Below are positions 16,476 to 24,899 of a stretch of DNA of 38,960 bases, one piece after another. The stretch lies in NCBI RefSeq assembly GCF_002154695.1, contig NZ_MTAV01000029.1, positions 1 through 38,960 of the forward strand, given 5' to 3'. Position 1 is the stretch's first letter. The number at the start of each line of letters is the position of its first letter. Below the pieces are notes generated by a model. That model had not been told where the DNA came from, searched no databases, and saw only the letters and a program-made list of their open reading frames with translations. The stretch is from Nostoc sp. T09. GTDB lineage: Bacteria > Cyanobacteriota > Cyanobacteriia > Cyanobacteriales > Nostocaceae. Both the position numbers and the translations under genes were made by a program.

Positions 16476-17200
16476 GTAAGCTGCAAATCGGTACTAGTGG
16501 TTGGGTTTATAAGCATTGGATGGACATTTTCTATCCAACACATTTACCTAGTGAGCAGCAACTCTCATTTTACGCTCAACGCTTTTCTACTGTAGAAATT
16601 AATTTTTCCTTTTATCGTTTGCCAGAGCGATATGTGTTTGAAACTTGGCACGAGCAAACACCATCTGAGTTTGTGTTTGCTGTGAAAGGTAGCCGCTATC
16701 TCACCCACATGAAAAAGCTAAAAGACCCGGAAGAGCTGCTATCTCGGTTAATGGAACGAGCATCTGGATTGCAAGAAAAACTCGGCCCTATTTTATTTCA
16801 GTTTCCTCATACTTGGCACATTAATATTGAGCGTCTTCAGCCCTTTTTAAAATTATTACAAACCTATCCACAACAAAGATTTACACTGGAATTCCGTCAT
16901 CCAAGTTGGTTGATTCCCCAAGTTTACAAACTATTAGAAAGTGCAGGTGTAGCCCTTTGTCTACCTGTCAGCCCAACAGTTCCCCTTGATGTTTGTTTGA
17001 CTACCTCTTGGACTTATATTCGGATGCACAGTGGGCAATGGAACGTTGGTTACAACGATGAAGAGTTATCTGTATGGGCTGAACGTATCCGTTCCTTTCT
17101 GACCCAGGGAATTGACGTTTACGTGTACTTCAACAATGATCCCGATGGTCATGCGATTCGTGATGCTCAGAGATTGTATATTTTGCTGGGATCTGGTTGA
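16472..17200 (+). CDS. DUF72 family protein
   Basis: The 242-residue protein carries the conserved blocks of DUF72: IGTSGWVYKHW at the N-terminus, TVEINFSFYRLP (about 36-47), FAVKGSRYLTHMKKL, LGPILFQFPHTW, LEFRHPSWL and the C-terminal DVYVYFNNDPDGHAIRDA. The family has a TIM-barrel fold; its biochemical function is not established. Length is usual for the family. The ATG lies in the stop of the DoxX-like gene (4-bp overlap), and it is the last gene of the run starting at 13628. Confidence 0.92.
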   Translation: MSKLQIGTSGWVYKHWMDIFYPTHLPSEQQLSFYAQRFSTVEINFSFYRLPERYVFETWHEQTPSEFVFAVKGSRYLTHMKKLKDPEELLSRLMERASGLQEKLGPILFQFPHTWHINIERLQPFLKLLQTYPQQRFTLEFRHPSWLIPQVYKLLESAGVALCLPVSPTVPLDVCLTTSWTYIRMHSGQWNVGYNDEELSVWAERIRSFLTQGIDVYVYFNNDPDGHAIRDAQRLYILLGSG

Positions 17201-17411
17201 AATACAGCAGAATTCAGGAGTTAGAATTCAGAAGTAAAACAGTCTTTATGCTTGGGTTTGAAGCCTAGGATCTGTACTTCACTAACTTGAAATTTGCTGT
17301 AAAACAAGGGAACAGGGAAAGAGGGAGGAAGTGTTTCTTTCATTTGTGCGATCGCTTAAGGACGTTGGGCGGAGGCTTACATCTTTCACGAGTTGCTTTG
17401 TTGCGATTTTT

Positions 17412-17436
17412 GTAGGGTGGGCAGTGCCCACCTTAC
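17412..17436. repeat. Short palindrome GTAGGGTGGGCA/TGCCCACCTTAC
   Basis: Near-perfect palindrome between the convergent DUF72 and MFS genes, a second copy of the element at 13445-13468. It could form a hairpin in both transcripts and serve as a shared terminator. Confidence 0.65.
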
Positions 17437-17464
17437 GGTTATTGAGAATGCTGCAAATTCTGAG

Positions 17465-18931
17465 TTACTCTGCTTCCATTAAATCTGTGGGCTGCTTGAT
17501 TGGGAATAGGACTCGCATTAGCTGACCCAATGGTGTAGAGCGCTGTTCTTGAACAAAAATTAAAGGCACAAGTGCAGCCATGCGTAGTAAGCCTGAGAGC
17601 ACAAACAACCCCAGCAAACCCGCAGTACCAGGCAGAGTTGCTAGAAAACTACCGATAGTGGTACCGATTGCTCCAGTAATACCAGCAATTGCCCCCGCGA
17701 TCGCAAAGTAATTGGACTGATAACGCAGCGGTGCTATTCCCATCATCAAATTGTTGGTACACAGGTCAATTGCTGCCCATGTCCCTCCAGCTAGCATGTG
17801 CAACAAGGGTAACCAGACCCAAAAGGAAATTTCATCACTTCTAACTAAAAGCCACAGTAGAGGTGTCACCGCAACTAAGACTCCCACCAATAGCAGTAGC
17901 GGTCGATTCCCAACCCGGTCGGCTAATTTGCCCCACAAAAGCAGCATTAGCATATTTGCAGCAGTTCCTAGACCGTTATAAATGGTTACCACACTAATAT
18001 CTATATCCAAGTCATCGAGCAGATAGAGGTTAAAGAAGGGAGCGCTAACGTTAACAGCAAAGCACCAGATGCTCAGGTAAAGCACAAACTTTAAAAAATT
18101 GGCATCTTTTAAAAAGCTAAAGTCTATCCCTTGGGACTGCGGTTGGGATGTGTCTGAATGCGCGACTTTTAAAAGTTGTGGACTCACATCAGTCATCCAC
18201 ATCTGACAACCCACACTGATTAATCCCAGGATGATTCCGAGAATCAAAACCACACTGTAACCTTGAAGTGTTCCACCGGGCCAAGCGGATACCGCCAGCC
18301 CCAGCAGTGGCACAGTAACAAAGTTTGTCAAGCCGAGAATACTATTGCGAAAGCCGAAATACCGCCCCCGCAATCGCTGAGGTACTAACACAGCTGACCA
18401 ACCAAGCCAGGGCGCACGACCGAAAGCTTCGATAATATTAGCTCCTAAGAGAATTCCCAATGTCAACAGCACTACTTGCTGCCCAGCGATATGAGATGAT
18501 GTGACCAACCAAATCGCTGGCACTAAAATCAACCACAGTAGCCGCGACGGGATGAATATACATAGGAAATACCAACGGAAGCTAGTACTTCGGTCTACCA
18601 AATACGCTCCCAGTGGTTGGAGCAGATTCACCATCTGAGGAATAGCGGCGAGCAAACCAATTTCTACTGGGCCAGCACCTAACTCTAGTAAGAAATTACT
18701 GAGCAACGCGCCACCAATAATACTATAAAAAATCGTAGCGAAAACACTCTCAAAAGTTAAAGCCTTTAGGCTTGTCCGAATTTCTGCCTTAGAAATAAAT
18801 TTCAAAAACCGTTTCGGAGTCTGAGATAGTACCGTTTCTGTTAATGCCCTATCCTCTGAGATTTCTTGAATAGGAATAGGGGGAAGAGAACTTTCTTCTA
18901 GCAGAATGGCATCTTCTTGGTGCGGTTCCAT
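17465..18931 (-). CDS. MFS transporter
   Basis: The 488-residue protein has a soluble N-terminal tail of about 55 residues followed by about 12 hydrophobic segments. A long central loop (about 255-280) separates the two six-helix halves. The A-motif-like loop LWGKLADRVGNRP after helix 8 marks the Major Facilitator Superfamily, and PQRLRGRYFGFRNSILG is the loop found in the related 'MFS_1' exporters of cyanobacteria. The transported substrate cannot be read from sequence. The gene converges on the DUF72 gene and has no partner on its strand. No clear Shine-Dalgarno precedes the ATG. Confidence 0.85.
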   Translation of the reverse strand: MEPHQEDAILLEESSLPPIPIQEISEDRALTETVLSQTPKRFLKFISKAEIRTSLKALTFESVFATIFYSIIGGALLSNFLLELGAGPVEIGLLAAIPQMVNLLQPLGAYLVDRSTSFRWYFLCIFIPSRLLWLILVPAIWLVTSSHIAGQQVVLLTLGILLGANIIEAFGRAPWLGWSAVLVPQRLRGRYFGFRNSILGLTNFVTVPLLGLAVSAWPGGTLQGYSVVLILGIILGLISVGCQMWMTDVSPQLLKVAHSDTSQPQSQGIDFSFLKDANFLKFVLYLSIWCFAVNVSAPFFNLYLLDDLDIDISVVTIYNGLGTAANMLMLLLWGKLADRVGNRPLLLLVGVLVAVTPLLWLLVRSDEISFWVWLPLLHMLAGGTWAAIDLCTNNLMMGIAPLRYQSNYFAIAGAIAGITGAIGTTIGSFLATLPGTAGLLGLFVLSGLLRMAALVPLIFVQEQRSTPLGQLMRVLFPIKQPTDLMEAE

Positions 18932-19186
18932 ATTATTTGGTTAACATTTAAAAAGTAAAACTTTCATAGCAAATATTGCCTCTATTAATATTAATTTGTG
19001 ATTTTATAGAGGCTTTCATCTATCAGCTTTATCGCTTTAAAATCGCTTTTATATCAGTCGTAATAGTCCATAATAAGTATTAAATATGAACTACATTTCA
19101 CAAAAAAATGTGCCATATAGCTGTGCTTGGTATCTCAACCAAAAATGCCAATTTAAAGACAATTTTGTTTTATATATAAAACTTGT

Positions 19187-19294
19187 TATAGCGTTTCTCC
19201 TCGGTTGAGTGAGGTACAAGAACCCATCCTCAACCCCCTCCCCGCAAGCGAGGAGGAGACTATGATATAGCTCATATGATTAGGAAACGCTATA
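19187..19294. repeat. Inverted-repeat element, 108 bp
   Basis: The ends TATAGCGTTTC (19187-19197) and GAAACGCTATA (19284-19294) are perfect 11-bp inverted repeats. The interior includes a CCCTCCCC...GAGGAGG purine/pyrimidine block. Confidence 0.7.
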
Positions 19295-19409
19295 TACCAA
19301 TTTCATCTGAAAGTGCATATAAATTAGCCTGGGTCGTCAGGCTTTGTATGTAGAGCCAATGGCTTCCAGCCTGAGGGCGTTAATGTGCAGCCTCACATAG
19401 AATTGGTAT
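19294..19409. repeat. Inverted-repeat element, 116 bp
   Basis: Begins where the preceding element ends. Terminal ATACCAATT (19294-19302, last base differs) and AATTGGTAT (19401-19409) are inverted. An internal AGCCTG.../CAGCCTGAGG region may also pair. Confidence 0.55.
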
Positions 19410-19696
19410 TAGTAACTTTAATTATAATAAATACTTTTGGCAAATAATTTCTAACTTTTATACAAGAGAATAACGGAAATTGCTAAAATTACTTCTGGGG
19501 GATTATTACTTTTATAAAGTAGTCTCAAAATTTTTCTCCTATCTCAGGGTTGATTTTAGGTATCACAATAATATATATAACCATTTACATCAAGTTTCGC
19601 TCAATACAAGTCAATTGTAAATAGAGCGATCGCCTAGTGAAGCAACCTCGAAAATAGTACTCCACCACATAATTTTGATGAGCCGTAGGTGTTTAT

Positions 19697-19726
19697 AACC
19701 CCGACTTCTTCAAAGAAGTCGGGGTT
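19697..19726. repeat. Perfect 13-bp stem palindrome
   Basis: AACCCCGACTTCT and its exact complement enclose a TCAA loop. It is not next to a stop codon on either strand, so it looks like a dispersed repeat more than a terminator. Confidence 0.8.
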
Positions 19727-19747
19727 CTATAACCTCTGGTAATTAAT

Positions 19748-19900
19748 GTGGTATACCACTCAATACAGTTCGGATAAGCACTTTTCATTCCCCTTGTAGT
19801 TTGGGCAAAGGGTAAGGGAAAAAGGGTTAAGGGTGAATTTAATCCTTTCCCCTTTTCCCTTTTCCCTTTTCCCCTTAACCGAACCGTATTGGTATACCAC
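19748..19900. repeat. MITE-like element, about 153 bp
   Basis: GTGGTATACCACTCAATAC (from 19748) and the sequence at 19879-19900 are imperfect terminal inverted repeats of about 22-26 bp. The interior is largely AAGGG/CCCTT-type repeats that can fold back on themselves. Confidence 0.65.
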
Positions 19901-20001
19901 TAGTGCAAAAGTGGCTTAAAAAGAAATTTTGATAGTGTGTAAGTGCTTTAGTAGTAAAAAACAAAATTTTTTAAACACCAAAGCACTCAGAGAATATCAC
20001 C

Positions 20002-21108
20002 TTAAATATTAATCAAGGATTGATACTCGATATTGACAGCTACAGCTTGTAACTCCTTCGCTTTCTCCTCTGGTAAGGCATCATTGGCAAACATTCCGGC
20101 TGCGAGTTCAGTTCCTGCTAAATACTTCAGCCTGTCGCTGGTGCGATAGGGTGGATAAAACTGGGCATGTAAATGCGCTTCTGGATGGGCTTTGCCGTCT
20201 GTTGGCGCACCAAACCAAGCCATCAGGTAAGGAAATGGGCGATTCCACAAACCATCATATTTGAGAGTGACAGTTTTTAATGCCCTGGCTAGTCCCTGAC
20301 GTTGCTTTGCGCTCAGGTCATAAAATGTGGGTACTGGTTGTATCGGAGCAATCCAAACTTCATAGGGGTAACGCGCACATACAGGGACGAATGCGATCGC
20401 TTCCTCATCTTGATAAATAATTCGTTGGTTGTCAGCTATCTCTTTTTGAATTAAATCTGCTAACAAACCCCGCTGATTTTTCTGATAAAATTGCCGCTGC
20501 ATCTCCAACATTCTTGCTGGGACAGGCGGTATAAAAGGATAAGCATAAATTTGCCCGTGGGGATGGTGTAAAGTTACGCCTACCTCTACACCTTTATTTT
20601 CAAACGGCAGCACGTACTGAATTTGGGGATTTGCGCCAATTTCACGGGTGCGATCGCCCCACACTTGCAACAGTAAATCTAGGTGAGCTAATTCTAAGGA
20701 ACTGAGGGAAGCATGGGGATCTTGGGTAAAAACCACTACCTCACACGCACCATTAGCAGGTAAAGTTTCCACAATGCTAGCTGGTGGATTGTGTGCCGCC
20801 ACTGCCATTGATGGAAAGCGGTTATCGAACACTGCTATGTCATAGTTCCCTTGAGGTAGTTCTGTGGGAAACTCCCGGTTGCTGGTGGGTGCGAGGGGGT
20901 TATATTCTGGGGGCGGCATGAAAGTCCGCCCCTGACGGTGGCTGGCATAAGCTACCCATTCGCCACGTAAGGGATGCCAGCGCAGGTGGGGATTTGCTTG
21001 CACTGGCTCATTACTGGGACTAGGAGCCTTTATGTCATTAGCAATCGGGTAGCGACTATATAAAGTCAGTTGGCGGCCATCTGGCTTTAACAACTTGTGG
21101 GAGTACAT
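20002..21108 (-). CDS. galT: Galactose-1-phosphate uridylyltransferase
   Basis: The 368-residue protein has the GalT signature: HPLRGEWVAYASHRQGR (about 45-61), NRFPS (96-100), and the active site HHPHGQIYAYP with His184 as the likely uridylylated nucleophile. The C-terminal half has HPEAHLHAQFYPP. It moves UMP between UDP-glucose and galactose-1-phosphate (Leloir pathway). A strong Shine-Dalgarno AGGAGG lies just before the ATG, inside the end of the upstream GH2 gene, with which it overlaps by 22 bp. This suggests co-expression: the glycosidase frees galactose, and GalT with GalE channels it into UDP-sugars. No galactokinase gene lies in the window. Confidence 0.95.
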   Translation of the reverse strand: MYSHKLLKPDGRQLTLYSRYPIANDIKAPSPSNEPVQANPHLRWHPLRGEWVAYASHRQGRTFMPPPEYNPLAPTSNREFPTELPQGNYDIAVFDNRFPSMAVAAHNPPASIVETLPANGACEVVVFTQDPHASLSSLELAHLDLLLQVWGDRTREIGANPQIQYVLPFENKGVEVGVTLHHPHGQIYAYPFIPPVPARMLEMQRQFYQKNQRGLLADLIQKEIADNQRIIYQDEEAIAFVPVCARYPYEVWIAPIQPVPTFYDLSAKQRQGLARALKTVTLKYDGLWNRPFPYLMAWFGAPTDGKAHPEAHLHAQFYPPYRTSDRLKYLAGTELAAGMFANDALPEEKAKELQAVAVNIEYQSLINI

Positions 21109-22970
21109 AATCCTCCTGAAAGAGTGGCAAGGCGTATCGTCTCTAGTGGAATCTTCGGTGTGCGATCGGCGTACAACAACCCGTTAGCTTCTTGGAAGGT
21201 ATCGGTGAGTTGTGTGTAACAAAAACCGCTAAATATATCGATGTTATTCACACTTTCCAGCAGAGCAGTGTATTTGATTTCTAGCTCAGAGAGATTCCAG
21301 CAGCGCTCATATCCCCAAATTTTGTTAGTATCAGGCTTGTCTTCTGGAGCATAGGCAATCCCACCAAATTCGGTCAGCATGACTGGCTGTCCCTGATGGG
21401 GATAGTTGTCCAGTGTGAGGATACGTCCTCCGGGACGCTGACGATTAAATAAATCTGATAGCTTTACTTCTGGCCCATAGCGATGAGCCAAATGCAGGGG
21501 ATTGGTGTCGTAGTCATGGATGGCGAGAATGTCAGTATCTGTACTTTCCCAGCCATCGTTACCAATCACTGGGCGAGTCGGGTCAAGGGTCTTGGTTAAG
21601 TGATACATGGCTAAAACATAGTTCCGGTGAGCCTTTGTCTCAACCAGATTTGGCACTCCCCAAGACTCATTAAATGGTACCCAAGCCACAATACACGGGT
21701 GATTGACATCACGCTTGATGACTTCCGTCCATTCGCGCGTCATGCGTTCCACTGCTTTCGGGGAGAAGCGATAAGCGCTGGGCATCTCCTCCCATACTAA
21801 CAACCCCAACACGTCTGCCCAAAATAAAAAGCGGGGGTCTTCAATTTTTTGGTGCTTGCGGACTCCGTTGAAACCCATTGCTTTTGCAAGTTCTACATCT
21901 CGCCGCAACGCCTGGTCATCGGGCGCAGTCATCAGGCTATCGGTCCAGTAGCCTTGATCGAGAACTAAGCGCAAATAGTAAGGACGACCGTTGAGCATAA
22001 AGCGATCGCGCTGTATGCTCACAGTCCGCAACGCTGTATAAGATATTACCTGATCTATCAGTTGACCATTATCCCACAACTGAATAACAGCAGTGATTAA
22101 TGTGGGTTTTTCCGGACTCCATAGCAATTCATTACGGTAATCGTCGATACCTGGGTCTGAAAGTGAAATGCGGCGGTTAATCTCGCCATTGAATACCTCA
22201 TAGGTATCATTAGCCAAGATGCGATCGCCAACAGTCAATTTCATCTTCATTTGGATACCCGATGCCGGAGTATCACCTGCGATCGCCGCATAACAACCAA
22301 TTTCCCAGCGCTCAAAGTCGGGAGTCCAGCGGATGTGATCTATGTAACTCATTCCCACACGTTCCACCCAGACTGTCTGCCAAATTCCAGTAGTGCGAGG
22401 ATACCAAATACTGTGCGGTTCCAGTTGCCAATCTTGCTTACCACGAGGCTTGGCAAGATCATGAGGATCGTCCTGCGCCCAGACTGTCACTTTTGTCATG
22501 CCACTGTCATTTAAGACAGCAGTAATGTCCATCGTGAAATTGGTGTGTCCGCCTTCATGCTCACCGATATATTGATCGTTGACCCAGACACGAGCGCGAT
22601 AGTCCACAGCCCCAAAATGCAGTAATAACCTGCCTTCACCTGGCGGTGTTGCAAATTCCCGCTCATACCAACAATTGGGATGAAATCCAGTATCAGCAAT
22701 CCCACTTTTGATAGATTCGGGAGCAAAGGGAACTTCTATATCATGTGTCCATTGGCTCAGGTCTCTGGGGTGAGCGCATTTGCCTTGGTCATCAAATGCG
22801 AACTTCCACAGACCGTTAAGACTTTGCCACTGCGATCGCGTAGAATCTCTGGGAGAAATTCGCCGCAACTGTGGACGTGGATAAGCCGCGTCAATTAAGT
22901 CTAAATTTGTCTTATGATCGCCATGAGATTTTAAATCAATCGCGTTATTCGCTAACTCCAATAAATTCAT
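21087..22970 (-). CDS. Glycoside hydrolase family 2 (beta-galactosidase/glucuronidase-like)
   Basis: The 627-residue protein has the GH2 order: N-terminal jelly-roll sugar-binding domain (about 40-205, with LNGLWKFAFD and WYEREF), Ig-like middle domain (about 210-320) and C-terminal TIM barrel (about 322-610). The acid/base Glu435 lies in VPFNESWG and the nucleophile Glu534 in LTEFGG. It is shorter than LacZ and closer in size to cytoplasmic beta-glucuronidase or mannosidase types. No signal peptide is visible, so the enzyme is probably cytoplasmic. The 3' end overlaps galT by 22 bp, which argues for a beta-galactoside substrate, but sequence alone does not settle it. Confidence 0.9.
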   Translation of the reverse strand: MNLLELANNAIDLKSHGDHKTNLDLIDAAYPRPQLRRISPRDSTRSQWQSLNGLWKFAFDDQGKCAHPRDLSQWTHDIEVPFAPESIKSGIADTGFHPNCWYEREFATPPGEGRLLLHFGAVDYRARVWVNDQYIGEHEGGHTNFTMDITAVLNDSGMTKVTVWAQDDPHDLAKPRGKQDWQLEPHSIWYPRTTGIWQTVWVERVGMSYIDHIRWTPDFERWEIGCYAAIAGDTPASGIQMKMKLTVGDRILANDTYEVFNGEINRRISLSDPGIDDYRNELLWSPEKPTLITAVIQLWDNGQLIDQVISYTALRTVSIQRDRFMLNGRPYYLRLVLDQGYWTDSLMTAPDDQALRRDVELAKAMGFNGVRKHQKIEDPRFLFWADVLGLLVWEEMPSAYRFSPKAVERMTREWTEVIKRDVNHPCIVAWVPFNESWGVPNLVETKAHRNYVLAMYHLTKTLDPTRPVIGNDGWESTDTDILAIHDYDTNPLHLAHRYGPEVKLSDLFNRQRPGGRILTLDNYPHQGQPVMLTEFGGIAYAPEDKPDTNKIWGYERCWNLSELEIKYTALLESVNNIDIFSGFCYTQLTDTFQEANGLLYADRTPKIPLETIRLATLSGGLCTPTSC

Positions 22971-23545
22971 CGCTATATATTCCTAAATCTGCTGTAGAAA
23001 AAATTTTGAAAAACTTGCCTCTTGCTCAATATTCCCAGAGTCAGATATAGTATAAATACCTAAAACTCTTGACTAACTGCCAATCAAACTCTGCCCTAGT
23101 AATAAATAACTAAATGTAGAGCTTGCTTGTCCCCAAATGAGCAATTTACCTCTATGGTAGTTAGAGGCATTCAATTAGGTATTACCTTTCGGCTCGTGAC
23201 ATTATGGCATACTTGAGACAAAAGTTAATAATAAATTTTTACTGAACTTTAATATACATTTTTTTACTGCTTAACATCAAAATCATAGCTCCATATTAAT
23301 TATTTTAATGCTAGATATATTTTGATGATTTGGCTGCAATTTCAAATAAAATCACCTGGCATAGCTTTTAAGAGAGAATTGACTACAAAATCTGTTGTTA
23401 CTAGTTTAAAATGCCTAAAATTGATAAATATTCCAGCAATCCTAAATTGTTTGTAAACACTGATAATTTCTCTGAAAATCTCCTCGGGAAGCCTGTGCGC
23501 GAAGTATAAGTAGACACCATTATCTACCCTATGGGAAGGCGATCG

Positions 23546-23625
23546 CCCAACGAGAACGCAGTCGCTCCTTCATGGTAAGGCTCCTTCTCTACCAGACGCT
23601 AGGCGTAGCTTGCTTCCTCGTTGGG
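23546..23625. repeat. Inverted-repeat element, about 80 bp
   Basis: CCCAACGAG (23546-23554) and CTCGTTGGG (23617-23625) are perfect inverted ends. The interior has ACGCTAGGCGTAGCTTGCTTCC, a sequence type widespread between genes in Nostoc-like genomes. Confidence 0.6.
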
Positions 23626-23670
23626 ATACGTGGTTAAAGCTGCGCTCAGGTCAGTCGCTTCTCTGTTCCT

Positions 23671-23767
23671 TATACCATTTTGGATTTTAGATTTTGGATT
23701 GTGAAACATCTATTTAGATAGGCGTTTCAGATTTTCATCTGTCGCAATCATTTTTCAAATTGGTATT
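23671..23767. repeat. Degenerate inverted-repeat element
   Basis: Ends ATACCATTTTG and CAAATTGGTAT are imperfect inverted copies; the interior contains repeats of GATTTTGGATT type. Similar ATACCAATT ends occur at 19294-19409. Confidence 0.45.
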
Positions 23768-23854
23768 ATTACCTATCTATACAAATAATTTCAAAAATCA
23801 AATATGACTGCTACATAACCCGCGAAAGATTTAGATGTCTTTAGCACTTCTTAA

Positions 23855-24073
23855 TGTCCGTTACCGGAATTAGCTAACTACAAAACTCCTATTGAGAACT
23901 TGTATCTTACTGGTGCGGGGACTCATCCAGGTGGTTCAATCTCCGGAATGCCGGGACGCAACTGTGCGCGTGTGTTTTTGCATAGTGAGGAACCCATCGC
24001 TCAAAAACTTAAAGAAGCGGGAGGTTCGATTAAATCTGCTCTCACATCTGTCTTTAGAAGTGAAGAACAATAA
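23855..24073 (+). pseudogene. C-terminal remnant of a CrtO/phytoene-desaturase-family oxidoreductase
   Basis: The frame from 23855 to the TAA at 24071-24073 reads [19 protein letters not shown], then [20 protein letters not shown]. This is the conserved FAD-binding C-terminus of CrtO/CrtI-type carotenoid oxidoreductases. The frame is closed upstream by a stop at 23852, and no start codon or N-terminal part is found nearby. Only about 72 codons of a gene that would normally have about 500 survive. The original substrate cannot be told. I infer a deletion relic. Confidence 0.75.
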
Positions 24074-24095
24074 GAGGCTGTTTACCAAAAAGTAA

Positions 24096-24215
24096 AGGGA
24101 TAGCATCAGGAGATTGCGTCATCTCAAACCTGAGTCTGAAGTAAGTAAACGACGACAACACGAGATTCAGCGAGATTTGTTGATGAAGCTCCTGATGTTA
24201 TTTAGACAAACCTAG
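24096..24215 (+). pseudogene. Possible coding remnant, unknown family
   Basis: An open frame of about 39 codons without a start, ending in TAG at 24213, encodes a basic, helical-looking peptide (LRHLKPESEVSKRRQHEIQR near its middle). Composition looks protein-like and it follows a proven pseudogene remnant, so it may be another decayed fragment. No family is recognised. Confidence 0.25.
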
Positions 24216-24317
24216 AGATACTTCCTGTGACACTTTCAGACCCCCCAAAAGACAGAGAACTGCGATCGCAATAGTTATTAACATTTGGGTGTAGTAGATT
24301 TATTAAGGAATGTTTCA

Positions 24318-24887
24318 ATGGCACATGCCTTAGGAGTATTTGTCAATTCTCAAAAAATAGAGCAAGCAATTAATGAATTGAAAGCAGCGAACTTTCCGAT
24401 GGAGCAAGTCTCTGTTATTGCTAAAGATGTAGAGCAGGGCGAACACTTGGGCGAGGCGCAGATGAGCGATGGGCCACGCCCCACCTTCGGTGATCGCATT
24501 GGCGATCAAGATGTAAATACGACAGGCCCAGTAGCTGATACACTAACAGCTACTACTTGGGGTAGCTTCTTAGTTGGTTTGAGCAGTCTAGCACTTCCCG
24601 GTTTAGGCGCTGTGCTGGCAGCTGGTTCTGTGGGTGTAGCATTAGTTAGCAGTGTGGCAGGTGTTGCTGTAAGCGCAGCCGCAAATCAGAATTTGCTGAA
24701 AGCATTAGGTGATTTAGGTATCCCGGAAGAGCGAGCCAGAGTTTATAGCGATCGCCTCCAGCAGAGTTATTATTTGCTCATAGTTGATGGCACAGAAGCA
24801 GAAATTCATCGTGCTGAACCAATATTACTCGACAGAGGTATTGAATATTGGGGTATTTATAATACTCCCCAAACTCAAAATGCATAG
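24318..24887 (+). CDS. General-stress-protein-17M-like protein with hydrophobic centre
   Basis: About 189 residues. The first 40 (ALGVFVNSQKIEQAINELK..NFPMEQVSVIAKD) match the N-terminal fold of general-stress 17M/YflT-like proteins. A Gly/Ala-rich hydrophobic stretch (about 82-128) may cross or lie on a membrane. The C-terminal part (LGIPEERARVYSDRLQQSYYLLIVDG) repeats the ferredoxin-like pattern. Role is unknown; such proteins are often stress-induced. I chose ATG 24318 because AAGGAA precedes it by 8 nt; an in-frame TTG at 24285 has no such support. The PHA synthase gene follows within about 12 bp, so the two are likely co-transcribed, which might link it to PHA storage. Confidence 0.8.
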   Translation: MAHALGVFVNSQKIEQAINELKAANFPMEQVSVIAKDVEQGEHLGEAQMSDGPRPTFGDRIGDQDVNTTGPVADTLTATTWGSFLVGLSSLALPGLGAVLAAGSVGVALVSSVAGVAVSAAANQNLLKALGDLGIPEERARVYSDRLQQSYYLLIVDGTEAEIHRAEPILLDRGIEYWGIYNTPQTQNA

Positions 24888-24899
24888 AGAGTGGACTTG

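Larger units (their letters stand above)
18932..20001. other. 1070-bp repeat-rich non-coding region
   Basis: No plausible gene lies between the MFS gene and galT. The region contains at least four separate inverted-repeat elements (listed individually) and a polypurine/polypyrimidine stretch at about 19807-19876. Near 19942-19949 and 19980-19987 the complementary octamers AGTGCTTT/AAAGCACT may form a terminator for galT on the minus strand. Confidence 0.65.
22971..23854. other. Non-coding region upstream of GH2 gene, with degenerate repeats
   Basis: This AT-rich stretch holds the GH2 promoter and two repeat elements (23546-23625, 23671-23767). No intact gene is visible; it leads into remnants of decayed genes from 23855 on. 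Confidence 0.55.

Noticed and set aside
17331-17525. 64-codon plus-strand frame across the palindrome at 17412
   Set aside because: It overlaps the 3' end of the MFS gene and the dispersed palindrome, and has no ribosome-binding site or recognisable product.
19801-19880. AAGGG/CCCTT stretch considered as a terminator or origin element
   Set aside because: It lies inside the inverted-repeat element 19748-19900 and is better explained as its folded interior; no DnaA boxes are nearby.
23892-24095. 67-codon plus-strand frame
   Set aside because: Its frame is a shadow of the oxidoreductase remnant at 23855-24073, whose own frame gives a clear family match.
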